Below, one piece after another: positions 1 through 7,699 of a stretch of DNA of 9,580 nucleotides. This DNA comes from Methyloglobulus sp. Its GTDB lineage: Bacteria > Pseudomonadota > Gammaproteobacteria > Methylococcales > Methylomonadaceae. The stretch is taken from positions 1 through 9,580 of the forward strand of contig JABFSV010000403.1 in the NCBI GenBank assembly GCA_013140405.1. The letters are read 5' to 3'. The number at the start of each line of letters is the position of its first letter. Position 1 is the stretch's first letter. The translations under genes were made by a program, and so were the position numbers. The notes beneath the pieces are model-generated. The model did not search any database. It saw only the letters and a list, made by a program, of their open reading frames with translations, and was not told the origin of the DNA.

Positions 1-183
1 GTCAACCGTTATCCCGATAAGGTCAAATCCTTCAATTTGGATACCAACCCAGAAGTGTCGGGAATCTTAGAAGGCATTAAAGGCCAGTATTTGTTGTTGG
101 ATACGGGGGTGATTAATCTTCGTAAATATTCTGGGTATGAGCTTGAGTTTTCTGCGCCTGAAAAGGCTGATGAATTGTTGTAA
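1..183 (+). CDS. DUF2797-family protein, C-terminal part (5' end outside window)
   Basis: The reading frame is open from the first base to a TAA stop at 181-183 and gives 60 residues with no start, so only the C-terminus is present. The stretch GIKGQYLLLDTGVINLRKY, followed by a short acidic tail, matches my memory of the C-terminal signature of DUF2797 proteins, which are widespread in gammaproteobacteria. To my knowledge the family has no established function. Zinc-binding cysteines that I would expect nearer the N-terminus cannot be checked here. A REP-like palindrome begins 4 bases after the stop and could also end this transcript. The family call rests on memory of the motif rather than on a search. 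That this is a genuine coding end is well supported by the continuous frame and the absence of a better competing frame. Confidence 0.72.
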   Translation, partial: VNRYPDKVKSFNLDTNPEVSGILEGIKGQYLLLDTGVINLRKYSGYELEFSAPEKADELL

Positions 184-186
184 TGA

Positions 187-265
187 GTAGCCTGGATGGA
201 GCTTGCGGAACCTAGGGATTTGGGGCTTCGATACCCCGTATTATGTTGCACTCCATACGGGCTAC
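187..265. repeat. REP-like imperfect palindromic repeat between genes
   Basis: The outer arms are GTAGCCTGGATGGAG (187-201) and CTCCATACGGGCTAC (251-265). They are reverse complements except for a few central mismatches (CCA against ACG). Between them lie the smaller pieces CCTAGGGAT and ATACCCCG, which gives the element a multi-hairpin look. Intergenic elements that begin GTAGCC(C/T)GGATG and end in GGGCTAC are a common dispersed repeat type in gammaproteobacterial genomes, sometimes linked to RAYT transposases. No second copy and no transposase lie in this window. The structure directly follows the DUF2797 stop, so it may also act as a transcription end. It lacks a clean T-tract beyond the scattered TTTTTT at 272-277. 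Confidence 0.6.
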
Positions 266-352
266 TTGCTGTTTTTTGTCCATATCTTTACGATAGCTAA
301 CAAAAATCTGTTAAACAAAATAACGCTAACCCGTAGTCCAAAAATAAACAAC

Positions 353-357
353 AGAGG
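353..357 (+). promoter_or_regulatory. Ribosome binding site of the VIT-family gene
   Basis: AGAGG lies 5 bases before the ATG at 363, which is good spacing. It supports that start over later in-frame ATG codons. I could not identify a convincing -35/-10 pair in 266-350. Confidence 0.55.
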
Positions 358-362
358 CAAAA

Positions 363-1058
363 ATGCACATCTCACATTTCGAGCGCCATTACGCAACGCG
401 AATCGGTTGGCTACGTGCTGCCGTATTGGGTGCTAACGACGGCATTGTTTCAACCGCTAGCCTGGTGCTTGGCATTGCCGCTGCAAATGCGGATAGTGGG
501 CAAATATTACTTACCGGTGTTGCCGGCCTTGTCGCTGGCGCAATGTCAATGGCGGCAGGTGAATACGTATCTGTCAGTTCTCAATCCGATACAGAGGCCG
601 CCGATATTTCCCGCGAACGCAAGGAGCTTGCGAATGACTGGCAACTGGAACGCAGTGAATTGAAAGCTATCTACGTAGAGCGGGGGCTTGAGGCAAAACT
701 TGCAGAACAAGTCGCCGACCAGCTCATGGCGCATGATGCGCTTGCCGCCCATGCCCGTGATGAGTTGGGTTTGTCAGGGATACATCAGGCTAGACCCATT
801 CAGGCCGCTTTTGTTTCTGCAACAACGTTTGCGGCTGGAGCTGCGCTTCCTTTGGCCCTAACTTGGTATAGTCCGCCAGAAATGACGGTTTCAGTCGTGG
901 CTGCGGGATCCCTTCTTTCTTTGACCTTGTTGGGTGGGCTGGCTGCACGCACTGGCGGTGCGAGGGTTATCATAGGAGCAGGTCGCGTCACGCTATGGGG
1001 CGCTGTTGCAATGGCAGCTACAGCAGCGGTAGGGAAGTTGTTTGGAGTCATTGTCTGA
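363..1058 (+). CDS. VIT1/CCC1-family iron/manganese transporter
   Basis: The 231-residue protein is predicted to be an inner-membrane carrier of the vacuolar iron transporter family, which moves Fe(II) or Mn(II) out of the cytoplasm. The family signature is clear: GANDGIVSTASLVLGIAAA (about residues 24-42) forms the first membrane helix. MSMAAGEYVSVSSQ (about 61-74) ends the second. A long charged helical segment follows (about 78-140), rich in Glu, Asp and His, where family members bind the transported metal. Three further hydrophobic helices lie at about 148-168, 173-196 and 205-231. The length fits bacterial members. The ATG at 363 has an AGAGG site 5 bases upstream. The gene is flanked by a REP-like repeat and a hairpin terminator, so it is probably transcribed alone. 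By eye it is more G/C-rich than tamAB. Substrate preference between iron and manganese cannot be told from sequence. The family assignment is secure. Confidence 0.93.
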   Translation: MHISHFERHYATRIGWLRAAVLGANDGIVSTASLVLGIAAANADSGQILLTGVAGLVAGAMSMAAGEYVSVSSQSDTEAADISRERKELANDWQLERSELKAIYVERGLEAKLAEQVADQLMAHDALAAHARDELGLSGIHQARPIQAAFVSATTFAAGAALPLALTWYSPPEMTVSVVAAGSLLSLTLLGGLAARTGGARVIIGAGRVTLWGAVAMAATAAVGKLFGVIV

Positions 1059-1132
1059 TGTAAGCGGCAATTAATGACCAAGTTCGTCATGCGTAAGATG
1101 CCTTATTTTCTCTAGTGGTTGTTGCAGCCAAT

Positions 1133-1157
1133 GAGTATCTAGTAATACTCTGTTTTT
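1133..1157 (+). terminator. Rho-independent terminator candidate after the VIT-family gene
   Basis: GAGTAT (1133-1138) and ATACTC (1145-1150) form a perfect 6-bp stem around a 6-base loop. They are followed by TGTTTTT (1151-1157). The hairpin lies 75 bases past the stop of the VIT-family gene. It separates that gene from the tamA promoter region. The stem is short and A/T-rich, so its efficiency may be modest. Confidence 0.55.
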
Positions 1158-1176
1158 ATCGTAGTGGGCTTATTTT

Positions 1177-1204
1177 TTGCGAACTTGCCAATAAGGTCTA
1201 CTAT
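1177..1204 (+). promoter_or_regulatory. Sigma70-like promoter candidate for tamA-tamB
   Basis: A -35 like TTGCGA (1177-1182) and a -10 like TACTAT (1199-1204) are separated by 16 bases. They lie downstream of the terminator hairpin and about 50 bases before the tamA start. Transcription would begin near 1211. The match is good but unremarkable for an A/T-leaning region, so this is a suggestion. Confidence 0.38.
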
Positions 1205-1254
1205 TAGTCAATGATTCGTATAGCCAAAGCTGTCGGTTTAGGGCATTGCTACTA

Positions 1255-3000
1255 ATGCGTTGTTTTAGAAACCTTCCTACAATTAATGTAATCATGGTGC
1301 CGTTAGTTCTGGCGCTTTGTTTGATGCCGCCCAAAATTGTCGCTGATATTTCCGTTTCAGGACTCGAAGAGGATGCCGAAGACAATGTGATGCTAATGTT
1401 GTCAATCCAAAAAGAGCAATGCGATGCGCCAAAATGGAAAATTCAAGGCGAGTTTGAAGATGCTGACCGAGAAATAGGACAAGCATTAAGGGCATTAGGT
1501 TTTTACCACGTCGTCATAAAAAAATCATTGGTGTTTCACAAAGACTGTTGGAAAGCCGATTTTAATATCCATCCAGGCACAAGGGTTGTGGTCAATGATG
1601 TCGAAATTCTTATTGAAGGAGATGCCAAAGACGACCTGGATTTTTCAAAGCTGCTGAAAAACTTACCACTAAAACAAGGCAATCCGCTCCATCATGGTCG
1701 GTACGAAACCATGAAAAGTAAGATTGAATCCTTGGCACTTGATAGCGGATATCTGCAAGGTTCGTTTACCGAAAAAAAGCTGCTGATTGATAAACAAAAC
1801 AACACTGCACAGATCAAGTTGACGTTTGATTCAGGCAAGCGTATGGTTTTTGGTGATGTCATTGTGCAACAAGATATTTTGGACGATGGCTTTGTAAAAA
1901 AGTACTTGTCGATAAAAAGCGGCGATGTCTACACCAGCGAACAATTGGCTAAAACCTATAACGCACTGTCACAAAGCGGTTATTTTGATACGGTGGATAT
2001 CCGTTCTGATTTGGAACATGTCCAGAATCAGCGAGTGCCTGTCACTATTAAATTGTCCGCCAAAAAGAAAGCCCACTATGGTTTCGGCATAGGCTTTGAT
2101 ACGGATATAGGGCCGTTATTGAATGCCAGTTATATCAACCGCCGCATTAATCATTACGGACACTTCTTTACCGCTAATTTTGACCTCTCGCCCGTGCTAT
2201 CGACTGCCGAAGTGGAGTACAGCATTCCGCTAGACAAACCGACGACAGATTTCTTGAGTTTTGGCGGTGGCCTTAAGCGCGAACATACCGATACATTCAA
2301 GTCCATGTCGGCTACGATTTCGGGTCGCCACAAACATGCTTATGCAAACGGCTGGAAACAAACGATTTTTCTCGATTACAATTATGAGGACTTTACCACC
2401 GCGTCAGATTCCGGCCAAACGCTGTTACTGGTTCCGGGCGGTAGCTGGCTATATTCTGTTTCCAACAATCCGTTACGGCCAACCGAAGGATACCGGTTAG
2501 AGTTTGAAGCAAAAGGCAGTTATGAAAATCCAATTTCCGATGCCAGTTTCATGCAAGGTTATCTATCGGCAATCTGGTTGCATGAACTACCTTTGGGCGG
2601 AAAGTTTATTGGACGAACCTTACAAGGTGCAACGCTGGTTGATCGGATAACGCAATTGCCGACCAGTTACCGATTTTATGCAGGTGGCATCAATAGCGTA
2701 CGAGGTTATAACTACAAGGAATTAGGCCCAAAGGATAACTTAGGCAATGTGGAAGGCGGTGAATTATTAAGTGTTTTTAGCGCGGAATATGAACACCCAG
2801 TGCTTGAAAACTGGGGGGTAGCCGCTTTTGTGGATACCGGCAATGCGTTTAACTTCGACAGCATCAACTTTAAGACGGGTGTGGGATTAGGTGTTCGGTG
2901 GTATTCCCCCGTAGGGCCAATTCGGATTGATTTCGCCTTACCTTTGGATGAATCGGACTCTTCTTTCCAAATTCATTTCGCTGCGGGCGGAAGAATATGA
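1255..3000 (+). CDS. tamA: Translocation and assembly module outer-membrane protein TamA (Omp85 family)
   Basis: TamA is the outer-membrane half of the TAM machine, which helps insert beta-barrel proteins such as autotransporters and, with TamB, supports lipid supply to the outer membrane. From ATG 1255 it has 581 residues, close to the E. coli protein. A signal peptide is visible: a basic N-terminus, the hydrophobic run VPLVLALCLM, and likely cleavage after KIVA (about residue 29). Three POTRA-type segments follow. The second starts near VVVNDVEI (about residue 111) and the third near RMVFGDVI (about 196), ending by about 265. The rest is the 16-strand barrel. It carries the Omp85 loop signature GGINSVRGY, whose Arg-Gly-Tyr begins at about residue 483, and ends in a barrel-type strand. 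A TTG at 1246 would add three residues, but its AGGG site is only 2 bases away. For ATG 1255 the same AGGG is 11 bases away, so neither start is ideal. The gene overlaps tamB by 4 bases, so the two are translated together. Confidence 0.93.
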   Translation: MRCFRNLPTINVIMVPLVLALCLMPPKIVADISVSGLEEDAEDNVMLMLSIQKEQCDAPKWKIQGEFEDADREIGQALRALGFYHVVIKKSLVFHKDCWKADFNIHPGTRVVVNDVEILIEGDAKDDLDFSKLLKNLPLKQGNPLHHGRYETMKSKIESLALDSGYLQGSFTEKKLLIDKQNNTAQIKLTFDSGKRMVFGDVIVQQDILDDGFVKKYLSIKSGDVYTSEQLAKTYNALSQSGYFDTVDIRSDLEHVQNQRVPVTIKLSAKKKAHYGFGIGFDTDIGPLLNASYINRRINHYGHFFTANFDLSPVLSTAEVEYSIPLDKPTTDFLSFGGGLKREHTDTFKSMSATISGRHKHAYANGWKQTIFLDYNYEDFTTASDSGQTLLLVPGGSWLYSVSNNPLRPTEGYRLEFEAKGSYENPISDASFMQGYLSAIWLHELPLGGKFIGRTLQGATLVDRITQLPTSYRFYAGGINSVRGYNYKELGPKDNLGNVEGGELLSVFSAEYEHPVLENWGVAAFVDTGNAFNFDSINFKTGVGLGVRWYSPVGPIRIDFALPLDESDSSFQIHFAAGGRI

Positions 3001-6000
3001 TGAAGCGTTTTTTGCTGTTTGTGGCGATACTTGTGCTTATCATTCCGATGGCTTTGTTCGGGCTAATCAGTAATGAAACTGGAAGCCGCTGGCTATTGCA
3101 AAGTGTTTTCTCAAGTGTTCCAGGGCAAATTTCTGTCGAAAAGATTCAAGGCCGCTTGCTTGACCGTATCGCATTGACCGGGCTTAGTTACAAAAGCGAT
3201 ACGGAAATTGTAACCATCAAAAATATCGACCTCTCATGGCAACCTTCCCAAATATTCTCAGGCACAGTAAAAGTTATTGATTTGACTATCAATGGTTTGA
3301 ACATAAATATCACCAAAACAAAAGACGAAGAAAAAAAGCCTACGGATTTTGACACGGGCATCAAACTACCTATCCAAGTTGATATTGGTAACTTCCTGTT
3401 AACAGATGTGCAATTTACCAGTGACGGGCAATTGCAGACGTTAGATAAACTGCAACTCTCCGTAAAGACAGAAGACAATCAATTCAAACTACTGTCGTTG
3501 GTTATTGATTCCGATACGGTTAGTGCCACAGCTAAAGGAACGGTATCGCTGGCAAAGGCTTTTCCTTTAAGCCTACAGTCCGATTGGCGAGTCAATGCGG
3601 ATAAAAATGGTGTATGGCAAGGCTTAACCACTATAAATGGTGACTTGAACAAACTCCTATTTGACAATCAGCTAGCTTCACCCTTCAAACTGGCACTAAA
3701 AGGTCAGGTAGAAGATGTGCTGAAATCGCCCCGCTTAAAAGCACAAGGTGACTGGCACGATTTGGTGCTCCCATTTACAACCAGTCCCCCGCAACTACAA
3801 AGTGAGAAAGGCCATTTTGAACTAGACGGTTTGCTCACTGATTACCATCTTACGGTAAATGGGCAATTGAACCAGCAGTACGTGCCGCAAGCCTCGTTAT
3901 CGTTCGATGGCAAAGGCGGGTTGGATGCCATGTCCATCAACAAGCTGGAGCTGAAATCCAGCACAGGCTTGTTTCGGCTTGCTGGCAACACGTCCTGGGG
4001 GAATGTACCTACGTTTGACCTGACCGCAACAGGCCAACAGTTCAACCCCGCCATTATCATCCCTGATCTGCCCGGTAGCCTGACATTTAGCAGCCATATC
4101 AAAGGCAAGATCGACCCGAAAGCCATACAAATTACTGCTGATATTGACAAATTGAGCGGACAACTGCGTAACCAAGCATTGAATGCCAGGGGCAAGCTGG
4201 CCTTGAATGGTGACCAGCTTAAGGTTGATTCCTTCCTCGCTGCATTGGGTGCAAATAAGATCACGGTTGATGGGCTAATAGGGCAGACAAATGGAAACCT
4301 GGTGTTTGCTATGGATATGCCCACTCTAAGCACGTTATGGCCAACCTTGGACGGCAGCCTAAAAGGCAATGGCGATTTGCATGGTGGCTGGAGTAATCCT
4401 ACAGTGAAATTCGATGCAGAAGGTAAGCACCTAAAGTTTGCCGAACACAGCCTGAACGGTTTATCCATAAACCTTGATTATTTTCCTGACGATCAAAAAT
4501 TATCAACATTGAATGTTTCAGCCAACGCCATCAAAAGCGGCACTACCCAAATAGATAAGCTATCAATACAAGGCAAAGGCACAGCCAAGCAACATGGCTT
4601 TAACATTGACCTCTATTCATCAAAAGCAAATGTTTCCACTGCATTACAAGGCAGTTTAGCGTCCAATAACTGGAAGGGTGATATTTCCAAATTGGGTATT
4701 ACCCTTAAAGATGGAAAAAACTGGTCACTTAAGGATAACGTGCCACTGCGAGTAGAAAAAAAACCACTTGGGTTTGATGTTACTTTGGATGAGGGGTGTT
4801 TAGTGCAGGGAGTCGCTTCACTCTGCACTCAAGGTTTCTATCTGGTGAATGGCGACCTTGGCTTTCAATTGAACGCGAAAGCAATGCCAACTAATCTGGC
4901 ACAAGCCTATTTACCTGAACAGGTGGGCATAGACAGCCTTATTAATGCAAATATGGACATTCAAAGGAAGAAAAATCTACTGAATGGCAGTTATCGAGCG
5001 GGTATGACACCAGCACAGGTTTTTTTAAGCACTAAGAAAACCAAACAGGAAATTCACTTAGGCGCATCCTCTTTGTCAGGGAACATCAAAGGCGACAAGG
5101 TATCGGCAGATATAGACTTGCAGTTGGCAGGCCATGATTATTTGCAAGCTAAGTTGCTCATGGATATCGGCAAAACCCAGGCAATCTCAGGAAACATATC
5201 GGCATCAATGGCTGAGTTTTCCTTGATAAAAGCATTTGCCCCGCAAGTATCGGACATCAAAGGTCTTCTAAAAGCCGATTTAGATTTGCAAGGCTCTATA
5301 AAAAAACCACTGGTAAGCGGCCATATTGATGTTACCGATGGCTTAACCGATATGGCGAAAATGGGGCTGCACGATATTGATTTGCATGTTGTTGCCTCGG
5401 GCAATCGCAGCAATGGTATCCATATCCAAGGCTCTACCGTACCAATCGTCCTGAATAAGCCCGATGCACCTGAAAAAATTAACTTAAAAAGCAAAATTAA
5501 CCTTGATGCAGACTTGCAAATTCAGGATGTCATTGCCGGAAATTTTCGTCTGGCACTGCCCGCCAACACTACCCTCTCACTAGAAACCCAAGAAACAAAA
5601 AAGGAAATCGTATTAGGCACAACTTTATTGTCTGGGCGAGTTAATGGTGATTCACTCGCTGGAGATTTGGAAATGGCATTAATTGGGCAGGATTATTTGC
5701 GTGCCAAGTTGCAAATGGATATGGGCAAGACGCAAACCTTATCCGCCCAAGCTAACGCTTCAATCAAGGAATTCGCAATGATTGAGCCTTTTGCCCCCCA
5801 AATATCCAATATCAAAGGCCAGTTGAAAGCTGACCTGACAGTAAAAGGCACGACAAAAAAACCTTTAATTAACGCTGACGTACAACTTACCAGCGGTGGC
5901 ATGACAGTTGATAAGCTTGGCCTTAGCGTTCACGATATAAATTTCAAAGCCCTTGCTTCAGCAGACAATCCTGATGCAATCCAGTTAAAGGGTTCCGCAA

Positions 6001-7001
6001 AATCCGGTGAAGGCCTTATCAATCTTAGCGGCACAATCAGTTTACAGCCGGAATCACACTACCCAATAGATTTGGCGCTGACAGGCAAAGACTTTGAAGT
6101 TGCCAAAATACCTGAGGCACAAATCGCCGTTTCCCCAGACTTGAAAATAGCCTTGAACGATCAACAAAAACAAATCAGCGGTGAATTAGCCGTCCCCAAA
6201 GCTATCATGAAAATACAGGACATCCCTGAAAATGCGGTAAAAGTCAGTGAGGATGAAATTATTCTAGGCGAAGAAAAAGCGGAGATCACCACACAAGCAA
6301 CGCCAGACATCAATGCCGATATAGAAGTTAAACTGGGCAAACAAGTCAGTTTCACTGGACAGGGATTACAAACCAATCTGGCGGGCAACCTGAAGATCAT
6401 CAAGACGGGTGCAAAAATGGCGATGCAAGGCAATGTTGATATGGAAAAGGCCAGTTATAAACGCTTTGGGCAAGATTTAACGGTTCGTAAAGGCCGCTTC
6501 GTATTCAATGGGCCAGCCGACAATCCCTGGCTTGATGTGGAAGCCATACGGCTATCCAAGAGCAAAAAAGTCACCGCTATCCTTGCCCTGACCGGATCAT
6601 TGAAAAATCCGCAAACCCGTATCTCTTCCGAACCGTCCTTGCCAGAATCGGAAGCCCTAGCCTACTTGGTTACGGGCGGCCCCCTTAATCAAGTCAGCAA
6701 GACAGAAAGCAACATGCTCGCCAGCGCTGCATTGTCTTACGGAGCAGGAAAAGTGACTTGGCTTGCGGATAAGCTGGGGATCGACGAATTCAAGGTTGAA
6801 GAAGGCAATACGTTGCAAGATACCTTGTTGGTGATGGGCGAATACCTGACCCCTGATTTTTATGTCGGCACTAAGGTAGGAATGTTCAACAAGCAAGCCG
6901 CCCTAGTCCTAAAACACAAGTTGACCGACACTATCAATGTCGAAACCCAAGCCGGCACCTCACAACGGATAAAATTGAATTATGAGTTTGATGGGGATTA
7001 A
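2997..7001 (+). CDS. tamB: Translocation and assembly module inner-membrane protein TamB
   Basis: TamB is the TamA partner: a giant AsmA-like protein anchored in the inner membrane that crosses the periplasm as a beta-rich, lipid-binding groove. The product has 1334 residues, a little longer than I recall for E. coli TamB. Residues 4-24 form an uncleaved hydrophobic anchor (FLLFVAILVLIIPMALFGL). The middle is almost all alternating beta-strand pattern. Two cysteines (601 and 610) sit in a CLVQGVASLC segment that resembles a cysteine pair I associate with TamB proteins. The C-terminal TamB (DUF490) domain is recognised by LPESEALAYLVTGGP (1215-1229) and a final strand ending LNYEFDGD. Residues about 650-1020 contain a diverged tandem duplication with a period of 185 residues. 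The first ATG (2997) overlaps the tamA stop. The next codon, ATG 3000, has better spacing from GCGGAAG and may be the true start. Transcription is shared with tamA. Confidence 0.94.
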   Translation: MMKRFLLFVAILVLIIPMALFGLISNETGSRWLLQSVFSSVPGQISVEKIQGRLLDRIALTGLSYKSDTEIVTIKNIDLSWQPSQIFSGTVKVIDLTINGLNINITKTKDEEKKPTDFDTGIKLPIQVDIGNFLLTDVQFTSDGQLQTLDKLQLSVKTEDNQFKLLSLVIDSDTVSATAKGTVSLAKAFPLSLQSDWRVNADKNGVWQGLTTINGDLNKLLFDNQLASPFKLALKGQVEDVLKSPRLKAQGDWHDLVLPFTTSPPQLQSEKGHFELDGLLTDYHLTVNGQLNQQYVPQASLSFDGKGGLDAMSINKLELKSSTGLFRLAGNTSWGNVPTFDLTATGQQFNPAIIIPDLPGSLTFSSHIKGKIDPKAIQITADIDKLSGQLRNQALNARGKLALNGDQLKVDSFLAALGANKITVDGLIGQTNGNLVFAMDMPTLSTLWPTLDGSLKGNGDLHGGWSNPTVKFDAEGKHLKFAEHSLNGLSINLDYFPDDQKLSTLNVSANAIKSGTTQIDKLSIQGKGTAKQHGFNIDLYSSKANVSTALQGSLASNNWKGDISKLGITLKDGKNWSLKDNVPLRVEKKPLGFDVTLDEGCLVQGVASLCTQGFYLVNGDLGFQLNAKAMPTNLAQAYLPEQVGIDSLINANMDIQRKKNLLNGSYRAGMTPAQVFLSTKKTKQEIHLGASSLSGNIKGDKVSADIDLQLAGHDYLQAKLLMDIGKTQAISGNISASMAEFSLIKAFAPQVSDIKGLLKADLDLQGSIKKPLVSGHIDVTDGLTDMAKMGLHDIDLHVVASGNRSNGIHIQGSTVPIVLNKPDAPEKINLKSKINLDADLQIQDVIAGNFRLALPANTTLSLETQETKKEIVLGTTLLSGRVNGDSLAGDLEMALIGQDYLRAKLQMDMGKTQTLSAQANASIKEFAMIEPFAPQISNIKGQLKADLTVKGTTKKPLINADVQLTSGGMTVDKLGLSVHDINFKALASADNPDAIQLKGSAKSGEGLINLSGTISLQPESHYPIDLALTGKDFEVAKIPEAQIAVSPDLKIALNDQQKQISGELAVPKAIMKIQDIPENAVKVSEDEIILGEEKAEITTQATPDINADIEVKLGKQVSFTGQGLQTNLAGNLKIIKTGAKMAMQGNVDMEKASYKRFGQDLTVRKGRFVFNGPADNPWLDVEAIRLSKSKKVTAILALTGSLKNPQTRISSEPSLPESEALAYLVTGGPLNQVSKTESNMLASAALSYGAGKVTWLADKLGIDEFKVEEGNTLQDTLLVMGEYLTPDFYVGTKVGMFNKQAALVLKHKLTDTINVETQAGTSQRIKLNYEFDGD
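5049..5867 (+). repeat. Diverged tandem duplication within tamB
   Basis: Codons at 5049-5312 (residues 685-772) and 5604-5867 (residues 870-957) encode matching segments with an offset of exactly 185 codons. Aligning them by hand without gaps gives 48 identical residues of 88. Shared blocks include MD(I/M)GKTQ, FAPQ(V/I)S(N/D)IKG, LKADL and KKPL. Weaker similarity continues on both sides, so the duplicated unit is probably about 185 residues long. The span given covers the best-matching cores and the stretch between them. Confidence 0.85.
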
Positions 7002-7028
7002 GGGGCAGTTTTCCGAAGCCTGCCCTTT
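7002..7028 (+). terminator. Weak terminator candidate after tamB
   Basis: GGGCAG (7003-7008) and CTGCCC (7020-7025) form a perfect 6-bp stem around an 11-base loop, immediately after the tamB stop. Only three T residues follow, so it may slow or protect the transcript end more than terminate it. Confidence 0.4.
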
Positions 7029-7301
7029 GAAGGCTAGCCGTTCTGGTAAGCCGTTTTCCATAAATTATCCATTCTTCAGCCTTTCCGTTTAGGTCATTTT
7101 TCTTTCACAGCCTGTTGAATTGTGCATCAATAATTTTCGAAATTTCCCTGTAATGGGTTCAAAGCCAATCCACTAATAAGTAAACTTACAAATTTGAGGC
7201 TTGCAATACAAAATTGTTTGTTAAAAATTCATTCAGATAATAATGACGGAGCATGAACGGAGAGAACGGTATGTCGGGCTTTTTTTATCAAATAAAACTG
7301 T

Positions 7302-7307
7302 TATAAT
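7302..7307 (+). promoter_or_regulatory. csrA promoter candidate (consensus -10 element)
   Basis: A perfect TATAAT lies 62 bases before the csrA ATG. The -35 region is poor: only a T-rich run at about 7280-7285 sits at the right distance. Transcription would start near 7314, inside or just before the leader hairpin. A weak -35 with a perfect -10 could mean an activator or another sigma factor takes part, but that is a guess. Confidence 0.5.
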
Positions 7308-7310
7308 CTT

Positions 7311-7338
7311 GCTCCTTGGTTGGATGCTCTTTAGGAGC
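7311..7338 (+). promoter_or_regulatory. csrA leader hairpin with GGA motifs
   Basis: GCTCCT (7311-7316) pairs perfectly with AGGAGC (7333-7338). The intervening loop carries GGATG (7322-7326). CsrA proteins bind GGA motifs, best in hairpin loops with the form A-N-GGA-U-G. Further GGA triplets lie in the 3' arm (7335-7337 region) and in the csrA ribosome binding site AGGGAG (7359-7364). This layout fits self-repression of csrA, which is established in E. coli. Whether the hairpin is complete in the RNA depends on the exact transcript start. Confidence 0.4.
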
Positions 7339-7358
7339 GGTGAGTTTTTAATACAAAT

Positions 7359-7364
7359 AGGGAG
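7359..7364 (+). promoter_or_regulatory. csrA ribosome binding site
   Basis: AGGGAG lies 5 bases before the ATG at 7370 and fixes that start. Because it contains GGA it is also a possible contact for CsrA itself. Confidence 0.7.
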
Positions 7365-7369
7365 TAGCC

Positions 7370-7561
7370 ATGCTTATCTTGACTCGTCGGGTAGGAGAGA
7401 CACTAATGATTGGTGATGAAGTGACTGTCACCGTCCTTGGCGTTAAAGGGAATCAGGTTCGCATAGGTGTGAATGCGCCAAAAGAAGTCTCTGTCCATAG
7501 GGAAGAGATATACGAAAGAATCAAAAAAGAGCAGTCTGATTCGACGAGTTCTGAAAGATAA
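7370..7561 (+). CDS. csrA: Carbon storage regulator CsrA
   Basis: CsrA is a small dimeric RNA-binding protein. It controls translation and mRNA stability by binding GGA motifs in leaders, and it is titrated by CsrB/C-type small RNAs. The 63-residue product matches my memory of E. coli CsrA exactly through residue 48. It includes the RNA-contacting residues near the N-terminus (Leu4, Arg6, Arg7) and the Val42-His43-Arg44 strand. Only the flexible tail after Tyr48 differs. The start is fixed by AGGGAG 5 bases upstream. The stop at 7559-7561 lies just 9 bases before tRNA-Ser, which implies a joint transcript. The leader carries GGA motifs consistent with autoregulation. The identification is secure. 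Confidence 0.98.
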   Translation: MLILTRRVGETLMIGDEVTVTVLGVKGNQVRIGVNAPKEVSVHREEIYERIKKEQSDSTSSER

Positions 7562-7570
7562 AAAGTTTTA

Positions 7571-7662
7571 GGAGAGATGGCCGAGAGGCTGAAGGCGCTC
7601 CCCTGCTAAGGGAGTATGGGTCTTATAGCCCATCGAGGGTTCGAACCCCTCTCTCTCCGCCA
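7571..7662 (+). tRNA. tRNA-Ser (anticodon GCU)
   Basis: A complete class II tRNA with an encoded CCA. The acceptor GGAGAGA (7571-7577) pairs with TCTCTCC (7652-7658). The discriminator G is at 7659 and CCA at 7660-7662. The anticodon stem CTCCC/GGGAG (7598-7602 and 7610-7614) encloses GCT at 7605-7607, reading AGC and AGU serine codons. A long variable arm (about 7615-7633) is typical of tRNA-Ser, and the T-loop contains GGTTCGAACCC. With only 9 bases after the csrA stop there is no room for its own promoter unless it lies within csrA. It is therefore probably cut from the csrA transcript by RNase P. Confidence 0.98.
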
Positions 7663-7699
7663 TTTACAAAAATATAATCGAGTCTGAGCTGAACTTTGG

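Larger units (their letters stand above)
7029..7369 (+). other. Gap between tamB and csrA: mostly non-coding, right part is the csrA promoter and leader
   Basis: The stretch 7029-7240 is A/T-rich and shows no convincing gene, RNA or repeat on either strand. From about 7260 it holds a T7 tract (7281-7287), the csrA promoter candidate and the leader described separately. Neither of the genes often found upstream of csrA in gammaproteobacteria (alaS, or an aspartate kinase gene) is present. Confidence 0.6.

Noticed and set aside
3842..4468. Long - strand open frame of 208 codons opposite tamB
   Set aside because: It lies wholly inside the strongly supported tamB frame. Its Ser/Pro/Leu-rich composition is typical of an antisense shadow.
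7281..7287. T7 tract upstream of csrA as a terminator
   Set aside because: No stable inverted repeat precedes the T run, so a Rho-independent terminator is not supported.
7243..7416. A 57-codon + strand frame with a hydrophobic middle, overlapping the csrA start out of frame
   Set aside because: It has no ribosome binding site, contains the csrA promoter candidate and leader within it, and ends in a csrA shadow frame. Its hydrophobic stretch is expected from T-rich DNA.
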